DNA of 64,000 nucleotides from Penelope pileata (taxonomy: Eukaryota > Chordata > Aves > Galliformes > Cracidae), in assembly GCA_013396635.1 (NCBI GenBank), contig WBMW01004135.1, positions 1,019,732 through 1,083,731 on the forward strand. Reading direction: 5' to 3'. The notes below the pieces were generated by a model. It had not been told where the DNA came from and did not search any database. It worked only from the letters and a program-made list of their open reading frames with translations. The position numbers and the translations under genes are program-made. Below, one piece after another: positions 1-12,060 of this stretch. How positions within the stretch are numbered: position 1 is the stretch's first letter; the number at the start of each line of letters is the position of its first letter.

Positions 1-1326
1 TCACAAAACAGCAGGGTGTGGCTGGGTGTCGTGGCAGAGGGCACATCAAGGACGTGGCCCTACCTGGCAGCACCATGCCCCTCACTGAGCCATCTTCACC
101 ATCTTGGCTGCCCCTGCCACCTCAGCACCTCATGAGGATCAAAGTAAACCTTTCTAAGATGTCCTGTGCGCACCATTATATATCCAGCTTCCACTTGGAC
201 CAAAAAGCCTCAGGAGAAAGTCCTTCCTCCAGCAAGACCCAGGCTGGTTCTTGCTGGCAGGAGCACATCCAGCACCACTAACAGAGAGGAGCTTTCCTTG
301 GAGGTGGCTGCAACNGAGGACTGGCGGGGGCTGCTGATAACGGGGCACAGCTGCGTGCAGGCACGGGACAGGCCTCAACCTGCCCTGTGTGCCTCCCTGG
401 ACTCTGCCACCTGCCCCCAGCAGCTCAGGAGCACTCTGCTAACGATGCCATCAGCACCAGCTGCTCCTGGTGGAAGCTCTCCTCTGCCTCCAGTTCTTCT
501 AGCCAGGTAAAAACCATGCAAAGAAACAAGGGATTGTTTTGCCTCGTGAAATTTCTAGCTCCTGCAAAGAGATATTCCCAAGCGCTTCCCTGAGGGGTGA
601 GGTTCAGATGAGGGAAGGAGCCGTGGGGACGCCCATTGCACCATAGCAGGACGCCATGTCGTGGCGGCACGGCGTGCTGGAGGCCTGGCATTCCCATGCC
701 CTGTGCTGGCCTTGTGGTGGAGGCAGAGGGTGTGCTCTGCCTCAAGGCAGCTACAAAACAGTTAAAAACTGTAACTCAGATGCTGTTGTGATACTGTAGC
801 ACAGGGATCTGCTGCTCCTGTTCACTGCAGCAGCCTGCAGACTGTGTGGCCCCTGAGTGCCGCTTCTCCTGTGAGGTTGGTGTGCTTGCCTGGCTGAGTG
901 GCTTTGACTTGTCATCCTCTTTCCATCTCCTTCCCAAATCTTTTCCAAAGGGGTGGAACAGCAGAGGGGCTTCATCAGAAATGTGATAGGGACACCTCCA
1001 GTAATGTGACCCCACATCTCACGCGCTGAAGAAGATGCCCAAGAGGTCTGTAGGATGATGTGAGGCCCTGCTTGGTGCTGTGCTGTGAGGCAGGGCGATT
1101 ACCCTTGTCAATGGCATACATATCAAAGCACCCAGGACAAGAATAAACAAATATCTCTGGCTCTGCGCTCCTCTTCTATTAGCTAAAAGGCAGGTGTGTG
1201 TGTTGAGGGGGGAATTATAGCAAGTTTTCCAGCCATTTCCCTGAACTCAACCCTGATGTTGCAAGAGCTGCCTAGCTGTGAAAACATGGCCTCGCCTTGA
1301 TTTATGCTGCTTGTGGGTAAGATGAC
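1..1326. other. Unique sequence, no supported gene; one ambiguous base at 315
   Basis: This stretch is somewhat more GC-rich than most of the window and rich in CTG/CAG-type words, so open frames of 60-114 codons occur on both strands (for example 166-510 plus and 425-745 minus). They overlap each other, one runs across the single N at 315, and none shows a domain, signal peptide or repeat I recognise. No splice-flanked exon can be argued from sequence alone. I see no recognisable repeat. A GC-rich intergenic or intronic segment is the simplest reading. Confidence 0.5.
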
Positions 1327-1372
1327 TAAGAAGAAGAAGAAGAAAAAGAAAAAAAAAAAAAAAAAAGAAGAG
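1327..1372. repeat. (AAG)n / poly-A purine tract
   Basis: Several AAG units grade into an uninterrupted run of 18 A (1349-1366) and then GAAG. It is pure purine on the plus strand. On the minus strand it encodes the phenylalanine run of a spurious 124-codon frame (1183-1557). It could be a decayed retroposon tail, but no retroposon body is recognisable beside it. Confidence 0.9.
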
Positions 1373-2783
1373 CAGAACAGGAACAGAAATCCCAGTGGGA
1401 GCATGACGCGGGTGTGTACCAATTTGGTGGGACAGTCAGGTTGGGGAAACTCCAGGCAGAGCTTCAAGCAGTAGGAAGAAGAGACCACAAACCACATGAT
1501 ATGTATCATGGTGTTCCACCTAAGATTCAAAAGCATGCCACAAGCTTTTTTGAACATTGCTCTTCGGTAACAGCAAGGGAAATTAATTCTTTTGTGTAAT
1601 TGTTACAATTTTTTTCTCCTTCAGATGAGTTCCATATGTCCTTGTGATACTTTTTTTCCTTTAAACACAGCAGTTTAAAACAAAAGTAACATTTAGCCTG
1701 CTTCTAAAGTAAATATTTACAAAAACATTAAATAATGGTTCTGATCTTTGGAAAATGTATATTGCTGCCTACCTGCTACTGTTTTTTTCTGTCTGGAATA
1801 ATAGAGAAGCTTTGTAATAAGTTCCAGGGCCATAAAAGCAGTGTAATAATGTGATTGGCAGTAATCAGATGGGAAATACTGACTATTAAAAGCTGTGAAG
1901 AGATAAGAGGGATGAACTACAAAGGGAAGAAGGTTACGTTATTTCATTTTTACAAATTTCAAGAAATCTAATGTGGAAATAGGCTTTTAATCTTACAAAA
2001 GCTGTATTGTTTTTATGGAAGCATAATAGTGTTGTCTGATATTTATGTCATGTATCATCTTCAAAGAGATTTCCTAAATAAATATTAATCATTTCACCAG
2101 GCACTTAAAGGCAACCACTTCAGGGGTGCGGTGAGGCAGCAACTTAACAAATAACTTGTAGTAAGACAGGAAGTGAGGACAGCCAGATTCAGTAAGGAGC
2201 CTATGTGGGTACAAAAAATATTTGTGGAGGCTTCAACAATGTCTTTAATCAGGCAAAGCAAAACCCTGCAGAATAGAAGGCAGATTTACTTGTTAGTGAG
2301 ATACCAGCACTGGAACTTGTTATGATGTTGAGTTTCCAGCAGGTAAAGAAGATCACTAGATCTTGGAGGAAACAGCTTGTGAAGGATCTGGATTTGCATG
2401 CAGGAGAGCATAACGCTTTTTTATCAGAATATTCTCCTTATGGGGCTAACCACCCTTTTGTCTTTTCCTCTCCTCTCACCTTACTCCCAGGAAAAATTCT
2501 GTTGGCCCATGCAGTATCTGTATTTCTTTGTCTCTGCCATGCTGTACTTTCTTTTGAAGGATTTCAAAGTGCTTACTGGATTTTAATCTCTGTATTTCTT
2601 CCACCTTTCCTCTAATGGGGGACTCTGTCTGACCCACACACTCTCCAAGAAGCTGTGATATGCCAAAACTGGAAGTCTGAACTCAGCTTTTCCTGTGTTC
2701 TTTTTCCACAAATGAATCTCAAGGTATCTTCTGCTCCCACCAGAGATGGCAAATGAGAATCCCTTTTTTTTTGTATGATGCAG
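1373..2783. other. Unique AT-rich sequence
   Basis: No gene or named repeat is visible. The segment is AT-rich with scattered homopolymers. The largest frame, 2322-2615 plus, is composed of hydrophobic and aromatic residues as expected from T-rich DNA and matches nothing I know. Confidence 0.5.
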
Positions 2784-2895
2784 ATCATAGAATAATTTAA
2801 ATTGTAAGGGATCTTGTGAGCAATCTGGTCCAGATGGCCTTGCTCTGAGAAGGGTTAGATTCAATGTCAGATCAGGTTGCTCAGGTAGAAGAATC
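2784..2895 (-). mobile_element. CR1 LINE 3' end fragment, minus strand
   Basis: Read on the plus strand, the block opens with CATAGAATAATTTAAATTG and continues through 'AAGGGATCTTGTGAGCAA', 'CTGGTCCAGATGGCC' and 'GGTTGCTCAGG'. This is the familiar reverse complement of the avian CR1 3' region, where the tail octamer is followed by words of the type 'AAGGGACCTTTGGAGATC ATCTGGTCC' and ends near 'GGTTGCTCAGG'. The element therefore lies on the minus strand with its 3' end at about 2784. The coding part is absent, as is usual for 5'-truncated CR1 copies. Divergence is considerable, so an old insertion. The 110-base length is estimated by eye. Confidence 0.75.
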
Positions 2896-3594
2896 TTGAT
2901 TAGATTTCTCTGCTGTCTTATACACAGGTGGCATAATATGTAGCTGTCCTGGATTGTGAAAGTAACAAGCCCAAAGCAGTTGCACTGCTAGCTGTCATGC
3001 CATCACCTATTATTTACCATGACATCTGTGCTGTGATACACCTAACAAATACAGATTTTCCTGCAGAAGATTGCTTTTGATGGTAGCAGTTGTAGTCACA
3101 TATCACTGTTCAGTAGTGCAATTCGTGATTCAAAACATGCAGTTGTCAGAGGAACAAGCTTCTACCTACTGAAGGCTATCACACCAAAACTGCTTAACTA
3201 TCACAACTGTTTTGTCATGTTTTACTTCTTTTTTTTCATGTGTATTGCAACCAATATGATGTCATCATTTTACTCAGTCTTGTATTTCCTTGCCTGTTTG
3301 TCCTCGTGTCTAATTCAGCATCTTTTATCTCCAAGTTCCAGAAACAACCAATCTAGTTCTGGAAGAAAATCCCCTCTCAATCCTGACATCCTCCCTTCTA
3401 AGGACTAGGTATGAATTTTGCAGACCAACTAGCATTAATAACTTGTATTACATTTTGCAAAGTCTCACCTTGGCGCTGTGGCCTCTGCAATGACAGACCA
3501 CATCCTGCCTGAGACTAGGCGTGTAAATATGCTGAAGAAAACCTCTCCCAGCGTTAGATTCTGGTATGCGTTCTCCCTCTGTATAAAGTTTACT
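2896..3594. other. Unique sequence
   Basis: No recognisable gene or repeat. It could hide the highly diverged remainder of the CR1 copy next to it, but I cannot see that by eye. A 155-codon open frame begins at 3478 and runs into the TG/TA repeats; its sequence is low-complexity in the middle and unrecognised. Confidence 0.45.
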
Positions 3595-3735
3595 CCGTGT
3601 TGGTGTGTGTATATAACGCGAGCATTACGTGTGCACACAGCCAGGAAGGTGTATGTGTCTGCGTTCGTGTTTATATATATTTGTGTATTTACATATACAT
3701 GTAAATATATGTGCACACATACACATGCACAGAAT
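3595..3735. repeat. Degenerate TG/CA and TA microsatellite cluster
   Basis: Short runs of GTGTGTGTATATA, TGTGTATG, TTTATATATATTTGTG, ACATATACATG and GCACACATACACATGCAC follow one another over about 140 bases. The alternating purine-pyrimidine pattern changes from TG on the left to CA on the right, so the two ends are loosely inverted relative to each other. This is an eroded compound microsatellite. Such tracts can adopt Z-DNA, but that is general knowledge and not shown here. Confidence 0.75.
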
Positions 3736-5164
3736 GATGGGATAGATGAGTGCTATTCACACTCCACTAAGTGCTTTCCAGCTTTTTTTCTCCCATTCTC
3801 TCAAAGATATTCTGGATTTGAGCCAGTAGAGGCAGAAGAAACCTGCCTTTCAGTGCTGTTCTTCTACTACAAGTGCGGTGAATCCTGGCTTTCTGAGACC
3901 TTCTGTCTGCAAATTAAGCCCTTGTATTACTGTTCCATTCCTTAAACATATTAAGTCATAGAGATGATGAAAGAAAGGTCTGAAAGTAACTCATCTACCC
4001 AAGCAGGAGTAAGCTCCCTGCTGCATAGCAAAAGCTGTAGCTGTTTCTTTAGCACAATAGATTTTTTCCTTGAGGCCTATTAAGCAAAGAGATTTCTTCC
4101 TGTTCAACGTAGCTCAGTTTGCAATTCCAGAAGCTCCACTTAATTTCATAAATAATTGAAATCTCTTTTATTTTGGGGGAATAATCAGGAGTTCAGCTGC
4201 TCCACAGTCCTTTAAAGGTTACGCTCTTTAATGACATCCGCTTTGTTTCCTTTTCCTGGTTTCTAGATTGGCACTGACTGAGTGATATGATTTTATCTTG
4301 GTTAGTGTGCATTAGTGAGAAGTCTGAGAGGAGTTTCATTAGTGGTATGAGTCTTTATGATAAAACAGATAAACCAGCCTTCCAAGACAGCGCTTCTGAA
4401 GGAGGATTCTATGTATGACCGTCATTCTTCTAACCCAGAGCAGAATATTCCAAGGAAATGCAATTAACATGGTGTATGTGTCTGGAATAGCTGGTTTACC
4501 AACAGCATTCCTGTTTCAAAGTCTTTGAACATGCATAGTGTGCATGCAAATATTCTGGTGATTTGGTTTAAAAACTGCATTTTTTTTTCCTTTGGAGCTG
4601 GTGGGATGTGGCTGACATTTGTTGCTTGTGTATGGGCCTGCTCCTTATTAAACTCATGGTCCCCTTTTCCCAGTAACCACTTCAGTGCTGTGGAATCAAC
4701 ATAACTGGTTCGGAAAAACACCATCTGTCAATTGGATAAACAAAAGTCTCGTTAGCTGAAAGTTTAATAGATCACAAAGTCTCACCAAGTCCATTTTTAT
4801 GTTAATAAATTCCACCATGGAATATTTTCTGATGTCACATGGCAAAACTGCCCTAAATAAATAGCAGCTGAAGCATTTTCCATTATTTATCTTAGTGTTT
4901 TGTGAGCTTAACAATAGAAACTGTCCAGGATCTGAACTTCTCTAATCTCAAAGTGCTATATGGATCTGTGTGCTTGATTTCATGAATCTTAGACAAGTAT
5001 GTTTAGGAGAGATCTCATCTAGCCTGCTTAGAGTTAGGTCAGGTGGACATCTATCATCCCAACCAGGTCCCCATCTCACTTAGGAGTGGGGGTTTGAGGG
5101 CTATGGCTAGAACTCAGTAATAGCCACTGACTTCGTTTCATCTACCCTGTGCCCAAATTACTCT
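3736..5164. other. Unique sequence
   Basis: No gene. The stretch around 4205-4260 (TTTAAAGG and TTTAATGACATCC next to a CTTTGTTTCC word) has the unbiased, motif-like texture of non-repetitive regulatory DNA, but nothing specific can be called. 'AATCTCAAAGTGCTATAT' at about 4946-4963 resembles the 'atctcaaagcgcttta' word of old amniote repeats; too short to call. Confidence 0.4.
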
Positions 5165-5320
5165 TTGATACATTTCTCATAAATATATATATATGAGAAA
5201 GATTATATATGCCTAATACATATATTAATATTGTTATGCTATACATAGTGTAGCACATATAGCTACATATTATGCATAGTACTATATTATTATATATATT
5301 AATATTTCCCATGGTAGAGA
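5165..5320. repeat. AT-rich cluster with perfect-armed palindrome
   Basis: Some 150 bases are almost entirely A and T, with many ATATAT, TATTAATAT and CATATA words. At its left edge, TTTCTCAT (5173-5180) and ATGAGAAA (5193-5200) are exact inverted copies around a 12-base A/T centre. The second half (5280-5310) carries further TATATATATTAATA runs. The 8+12+8 structure could extrude as a cruciform or be the core of a small inverted-repeat element; no flanking duplication was identified. Confidence 0.75.
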
Positions 5321-8300
5321 TATAAAGCATCAGAAATTATATCTTGGATCTTTCCTTCATGTCCTGTCCCCATTTTCCTGAGCAGAAGATGGGGTCTACT
5401 GTCAGATCCTAGGAAAGTTCTTCCAGTAATAGCCACTTTCCCATTCCTGAGCTATGGTATTCCTCAGCGGTACTCTCGCTGATCTCCCCGTAAAGGTGGT
5501 TGGACTCTACGGCCACCAAGTTTCACTGAAGTGCTTTCTTGTCTTCAGAGAAGGGTCTTTCAGACTCCCTGGTCTTTCAGAACAAACACAGACAGTGTTT
5601 CCAAGGGTATATTCAAGCCCAAGATCCATCCTAAGTGAGACTGTGGCCAAGACTGTACCAGTTTATGTGATAGCACAGAAGGAGTGATCCTGCCTGGCTG
5701 CCCCTTGCTTGGCCACCAGATGCCTTCTTGGATCTGGTCATCTGCCTACTGCGTTTTAATACTAGTGCGCTCTTGGGTCTCTATGCAAAACTTCCACATT
5801 ATCTTAAACCCACTAAAAATGGTGAATAACAGGTTTGCCTAAGAAGTTAAGAAATGAGAGAAATCACTAGACGAAGGAGGACAACTCCTGGGAGTGGTGA
5901 CAGTCCCTCAGGCTGCTAGTTTGTGCCAGCACTGTAGCAATGCTTTTGCAGTGTCACCACAGGAATGGTATTCCCTCAAGGTGTAAACCACAACCTGTGA
6001 TGTTTCCGGATAAATGGGCTACTGGAGCCACTGCAACCAATATGTGTACATAGTTATCTAGAGCACCTGCTGCAGGAGTCATTTGGCTGCCTCCCTCCTG
6101 AGGAAAGCTGCTGCTGGTTAGAAGGTGATCCTGCCCCTCTTCATGCTGTATCCATTGTCCTCTCCCACAGAAGAACATGTCTGGGAGCTTTTTTAATACA
6201 TATATTTTTCTTGTAACTCTGCCAATTCTCTGTCCAAATCACCCAAGATGATTTTGCCCTATCTTTGTGAAGCTTCAGATGAGGAGCAGGACGTATACGT
6301 GTTATACATCCACAAAAATAGTGTGGCAAAATCATCTTAAATGTTTCTTTCTGCCACCTGGAAACAACTTCTGCTGATTTGAGTAAAACATGTAAATGTA
6401 TTTAATCATGAGAAAGAAGCTTTAAGGTTTCAGATCATAGTAATCTTCCTTTTCCTTCCTCCTGCATAACTCAAAGTGGCTTATGTATTTGAGATCCAGC
6501 TGTGCTTGCTCGCATCCATGATACTCAGACTGTGCTTTGAAGCTACTCCTGCCCTGAAATCACACTATGTATATCCATTTCAGCTGTAAGGAAGAATTAA
6601 TCAAATCAGACCTGATGCTATGCTAAAGCATATCACAATTTACCTATCTCTTCTTACATATCTTCTGATTATTGCAGAATTGTAAAGCCCTTTTTTGGTT
6701 TCTTTGAAGCACATTTACAATAGCCCCAGTAATCCCTTTGCACTTGAGGAAAAGTAAACCTTTCCCACTACTGCAAGTCTCTAAAATGTCTACAAGGGCT
6801 CCTCCTAACGGGTATCCAATGTTAGCTGTGAGTCAGAAGACTGTGGCTGGGTCACCTTTCATCTGTGTGCTGATGGGGTACCAATATCAGTTTATATCAG
6901 ATGTTATGATTTTCAAGTGTTTTTTTTCACTACAGTGATTTTTCAAAACATTTTCAAGAGACCAGAAGAAAATACAGTTGTTGTTTTGAAAGCATGTTTA
7001 CATTGGTCCCAATTTGTGTCAATCCCTTTCAGTTTGCCTGCATGAGAAGTTAGGTGAGTTTCTCCTGATGTTTACTTTGGTCATCTGAAGAGCACCAAGA
7101 AAGCAAAGAAAAAAAGAACAGATTAAGAAACATATCATAAGTTGGCAAGAAGAATGAGCTCTTCCTACTTTTTCAGAAACTAGCCTTGCTTTCAGATGGA
7201 AGTAGATCTTGCAGGCAATGTAAGATCTGAGCTTTGTTTTCTGATCACATCCTTTTGTTGAATCTCTCCCTATAAATGCCTAGCCCTGGCACACAGCCCT
7301 GTGATGATAGCTATTCTATAAACATGAAACAAAAGAACTGGTTATGTATTTTTGTCAGAAGCAGAGAAATATAGCTCCAATAAACCCAAAAGTTTGCAGG
7401 GTAAACTAAAAGAAGAGAGTTTCTTTTCAGAAGCAAGAAGTTACAACTATTTGAGTCTCACTAGGATGATGTTCATTGGGATCATCAGTCATACTTTTTG
7501 TTGCTGTTACTAACTTACACATACACACAGAAAATGCCTTTCACGGATGAAAAATGTCTTGCTTATTCACAAGCCCCGTAGAAATAAACATTTTATATAT
7601 ATGTACTGCTAGCAGTGAGGATTTTATTTTTCGTGCAATGTGCCAAGTTTTCATTAATCAAAGTGTGAAAAATCCCATTTGCTATGTTTTGGAGAGTTCA
7701 TGCCGCAAGCATTTAGAGAGTATTTTACTGATCTTTCAGTCACTGGAGAAAGGATCACCCTGGGTGTTGGCCAGCCAAGTGGGTTTCAGGGGTTGTGCTT
7801 TAATCCTCAGCTTCATGATCCACTCTTTGCTTGACTTTGGGCTGCTTCATCTGTCCACATCTCAGGTATCCAATAACAAGGATCAGGCTTTCAAGCTATA
7901 AATTTATTCAAGAGTATAAACTTAATATATATCAGATACTATTACAGCAATAGCCATTGGTCAAACTCTTCGTGCTTGCTGTCTAGATAAATGGAGGCAA
8001 TCCTGGGTCTGAATATAAGTTTTGGACAAGATCCAGAGCACAAACAGGGTGAGTCTTTGATTTGACTCTACACTGTCATTCAAAACCCAGAACGCATTTC
8101 TGGGTTCTTTAACTCCATGAAGGTGTGTGTATGTACCATGAGTATGCAGATTGAGCACGAGCATGTTCCCACCTGTGCTGGTGACTTCTCTCTACTGCCC
8201 ATATTCCTCTGTGTAAAATAGGAAAAGCATAAAAGCCAACATGAGTAAGATCAAACCCCCACTTATTCAGACGGAAAATATTGCCCAAGTCCCCGGAGTT

Positions 8301-8477
8301 ACATGAGCTAGACCTAGGAGATTGTTTTCCTTCTCAGAAATGGTGTTGCCAAGTTCTGGGTAGAATTTACAGAACAAATCTCTTGGTATTGTAACTCATT
8401 GCAAAGGAGACCTAAGTTTATCAACTGAGTTATTGATGATGGAGCCTTGTATCAATTCTTTATGTGTCCTTTTTGGC
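5321..8477. other. Unique sequence, no supported gene
   Basis: About 3.1 kb without a recognisable repeat or exon. A 77-codon plus frame at 5454-5687 and a 115-codon plus frame at 7554-7901 are the longest. The first has a slightly higher CpG content than its surroundings and a reasonably protein-like composition, but no family was recognised and no splice signals frame it convincingly. The rest is AT-rich, ordinary intergenic or intronic sequence. Confidence 0.45.
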
Positions 8478-8498
8478 TTTTTTTTTTTGTGTGTGTGT
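8478..8498. repeat. T11 followed by short (GT)n
   Basis: Eleven T (8478-8488) run directly into five GT units ending in GTT. It is a small junction microsatellite with no visible retroposon attached. Confidence 0.85.
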
Positions 8499-9678
8499 TC
8501 CTTCTCTGTCCTCATCAAGGTGTCTAATGTTAGACTTAAATCCATTTTCACTCTCTTTAGAGGCACCAACAACAAAGCAAATGAAATATTATTCTTTCTG
8601 AGTAGTAAATTTATAGCAAGCAATAACAAATCCATGAGTATTTATATGGCCTTTTGCCAAAGAAACCAAGGATTTGAATCTGTGTACTGAAAAATATATG
8701 TACATCTATTCTGGCGTTTAAGGAGCTGTGGGAAATGCATTTTTTTAAGAAAAAAGAGAAAAGTACCCAAAATCACCTATGACCCTCCATTTAAAACCTG
8801 AAAGTCATCAGAAGGTTTAAGCTTTATAAAGACTTTCTACTGCCTTTAGCTCTCTCTTTAGCTATCTGAGGTAATGATGGTATGACAAGAATGAAAGCTT
8901 CATACCGTCAAGCAGGCAAGATTCCCCCTGTCCATGCATGGGACAATGTGACCCAAAGCTCAGTGTCAGCGCTGAGATAAGGACTTCAAGCCTTACCAGA
9001 TCCTCTTGTGAAGGAGCCATGGAAGATGGTGAGATACGTGCTCCCTTTGAACTGAGACAACATATATCAGCACTCTTAAAACCAAACTGCACCTGGTCTC
9101 CTACAGATTGTTCATTATCTTTTGATACTTGTCAGCTTGCTGCCCAAAAGGCAATGTGTTATCCTTCCAGTGAGCTGCATGTTCACCAGCTAACTGCTCT
9201 ATTGGATTTATTTTACCCTTTCCATTCTTCCTTGGTTGTTTTTCTTGTTCCTTGGCCATATTTGTAGAAGGATTAATGAGATAGCAGTACCAAATCAACC
9301 CAGATCCCACTGACATTTCCTCCTCCAGACTTGGATTTGGAATCTGTGTTCTGCAAAATCTCTTGGGAATGACTTACTACCACACTGTCTTTTTTTCCCT
9401 TGTATTTTCCAGGCAACTCAGGTCTTCATGGCTCAGTGGTTACAGGAACCTACCAGATCTCTAACTGTTGGCACAGTTGTGGATCATGTCTCTTACTAAG
9501 ATTGCTTTAATATTTTTGGTAAATCTCACCATGTCCTCACCAGTTCTCATTTGGCTAGGCATGTGGAAGTCTTCAGACATGTCTGCAGCCGAAAGCTAGC
9601 CATGTTTTCAATCAACACAATTCAGTTTCAAATTATAGCTGTAAGAACTTTCCAGGCTGTGCTGGCAAGCCTGGTCCT
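8499..9678. other. Unique sequence
   Basis: No gene or recognised repeat. A 109-codon plus frame (8938-9267) overlaps minus-strand frames of similar size at 8862-9092 and 9101-9316, the pattern expected of chance frames. Confidence 0.45.
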
Positions 9679-9719
9679 TAATAAATAAATAAATATATAA
9701 ATAAAATAAAAATATAAAC
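9679..9719. repeat. (TAAA)n microsatellite
   Basis: TAATAAATAAATAAATA followed by TATAAATAAAATAAAAATATAAA: an imperfect tetranucleotide repeat of about 40 bases. Its length should vary between individuals. Confidence 0.9.
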
Positions 9720-9889
9720 AAGTCTGAAACCAGTGTGCGTTGGGGGGAAGAAGGGAGGGAAAGTGACATCCATTCTGGGAAGGAAGAAACAGGAATTCCA
9801 GGATCTGGCACCCTGGCCTGTGTTTGCTTTAATGATGCATCTCCACGTGCTCTGCGTCCCTTGGTAACACTGCCCTTTCCGTGCCACGT

Positions 9890-10400
9890 CGTGGATCGCC
9901 AGATGAGGAAGCTTGGCCCAAAATAAACGCCAGGCTGCTTTTCATCTCAGGGATTTGTTTGTGCCAAGTGAACAAAGTGACTTCTTTGTGGCTGTTTGCA
10001 TTTGTCGTTCCAAGTTGTCTGAGCACTGGATTATAAATAAGCGCCATGGTTTGATAGCCTCAATATGTCCAATCGGACAAGCCTTGCGTGCTGGCAAGAG
10101 AAGGATTTGGCTTGCCTTAATTATTTTTGTTTTAATACTTTTTAAAATGTTTGATATAAATCAAAGATATTGTAAATAAAACTCAGGAGGAGGGGGTTCC
10201 TCCCTTCGCCATTTTGTAGACTGCGTTTCTGACAGGTAATTTTAGGTGAACTTTCTCTTTTGTATTTGCATTTTTTACTATCACATATGTAAAGAGATGC
10301 TGTCAAATTAGGTATGTAATTTAATGTCATTGACATCCTTAGATTGTTTTTAATGCAGAAATGAAATGATGTCCAACATTCTATCGCCTTACCTCCTCTT
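9890..10400. promoter_or_regulatory. Candidate conserved non-coding element (enhancer-like)
   Basis: A 500-base stretch without repeats, dense in intact transcription-factor-like words. ACAAAG (9972-9977) and CTTTGT (9984-9989) form an inverted pair six bases apart, the arrangement bound by SOX dimers. TTTGAT (10150-10155) and ATCAAAG (10160-10166) form an inverted TCF/LEF-type pair four bases apart. Between them lie ATTATAAATAAGCGCC (10030-10045), CCAATCGGACAAGCC (10068-10082) and an AATTATTTTTG block. TTTGCAT and TGACAGGTAA also occur. No open frame explains the texture. Motif matching is what I see; conservation and enhancer activity are inference. Confidence 0.35.
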
Positions 10401-11754
10401 AGAGGAGATGCAAGGTATGAGAGGAACGCGAGAGGCTGAGTTGTACTGAGCTATGCCTTTGGAGCGCTAATAGCCAAGACTGTTGTCCTGGGCCGGTGAC
10501 AAGAAGGCTCATCAATCAGCAGTGACTCTGACCAGTCTGGGCTAAATCCTGAGCCTTGGGGATTGCAAGCCAAATCCTGACTGCTTCATTTGGGAATGTT
10601 TGACCTACTCGACTTGATTTCTTTCTGCACCCACCCTTGGCCCCCACTACTGAAAAACAATACTGGTGAAAAATGCCTCTTTGGGAATGTAATTTTATGG
10701 AAAACATTTTATTTTATATCCAAATCTTCCAGTCCGTGTAGGGTTTTCCATTTGCTTTTTTCACTATTTTTCTTGTCCAAAATTTTTATTAAGAAACTGA
10801 ATGCTTTTACCAAAAATGGGCATCTTTTCCTTCTCCTTCTCCCCCTTCCTCATACACAACATCCCCCAGACCCCTGAAAACAAGCTAATTGAAAGAAAGT
10901 ACATTTCTGTTAGAAATTTCCCATGGAAATGATTTTGTTGTGGTTAATGTCTGTTCTGTCTCTCTTCTGTCTGGAGCTGGAAGAAAATTCCTCAAAATTG
11001 TTATCAGCCAGTGCATCTCTATAGCCTAAGTGAACTTTTAAACATCTCATTCATTCATTTATGGAATAATCCAGAAACCATAACTGTGGTCACTGGTTTA
11101 TTTGCAATTTGTATACTGAAATAGGTACTTGAACAGTGATTTGAAAATTGGCCAAAGATCTCAAAACTTTTAAGATTCATGTCAGGAAACATGCACTTAT
11201 TGGTTGCAGCACTATGCTGTGCATTATCGCTATACATGTATCCTTATATATATATTTGAATGTATATGTAATCTGTACATAGAGTTGGAAGAGAAAGATC
11301 ACGGGAAAAGCTTTTTGTGCCTAATTTTAGCCTTGCCTTGTAACAAGTTTCACCCTGAGAGCAATGACAGGACTTTTTAGGCAGGAGACAAATGGACCTA
11401 GGTCTGTTTGATGCAGTGCATGTTTATTTTTTTGCATTCTGGTGCATAAACAAACTATGGTGCTCTGTGTGTATGTAACAGCACAGGAAGCTGCATACTG
11501 CATCTATGTGGACTGAACTGAAGTCTTGAGTCTGCTGCAGACTTTCTAATTTAGTATGAACAAGCACTCGTAGAGTCTGGCCCACATGTAAAAAGCACAA
11601 AAGAAAGTAGATACTTGGATATGTGTCCCTTTGTACATCCAGTCTGCAGCCATGGGCTTCTTACTTGCAATTATTCCTCCGTGTATAAGTAAGTTAGGAG
11701 GCGTATAATATAAATTGAAGCCTAATTTTTTCTTTGAAGCTATTAACACCCACC
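10401..11754. other. Unique sequence
   Basis: No gene. The first 170 bases (10440-10610, including TTGGAGCGCTAATAGCC and GGGCCGGTGACAAG) keep the non-repetitive regulatory texture of the block to the left and may belong to it. Around 11240-11280 is a short TATATATA patch. The remainder is plain AT-rich sequence. Confidence 0.4.
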
Positions 11755-12060
11755 CACAAGCAACAGGAAACAGACTTCAATTTTAATTAGTACCAACACA
11801 TTGAAAATTCACCCTATATTTGCCTTCAAGTGCAGCAAAGCAGCTTCAAAGCTAAAAGCTTCTTCACTTTCTAAGTAATAATGAGGTATTAATGAGGCAA
11901 TTAGGGGCTTGTAAACATGGTGTCAAAGAGATATGAACTAATCACCAGCAACAGGAAAAAGACAGATCCCTCTGACTTCAGTGCCTTGCGCTCTCCCTAG
12001 CCCCCTGAGGCATTCTGTGCTTGTAAACTAATCCGCAAAAATGTTCTAGATTAATTCAAA
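11755..12060. promoter_or_regulatory. Possible conserved non-coding element
   Basis: A repeat-free stretch with many homeodomain-type cores: TTTTAATTAG (11780-11789), AAGTAATAATGAGG and TATTAATGAGGCAATTAGG (11886-11905). It also holds nearby CAGC/AGCTT words such as AAAGCAGCTTCAAAGC and GCTAAAAGCTT. The clustering is suggestive but weaker than at 9.9, 15.7 or 22.3 kb. It is called only from texture and motif density; ordinary AT-rich DNA would produce part of this by chance. Confidence 0.22.

Noticed and set aside
1183..1557. 124-codon minus-strand frame with a phenylalanine run
   Set aside because: The run is the translation of the A-rich tract at 1327-1372.
3478..3945. 155-codon plus-strand frame
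   Set aside because: Runs through a degenerate TG/TA microsatellite, giving a low-complexity middle; no family recognised and an opposite frame overlaps.
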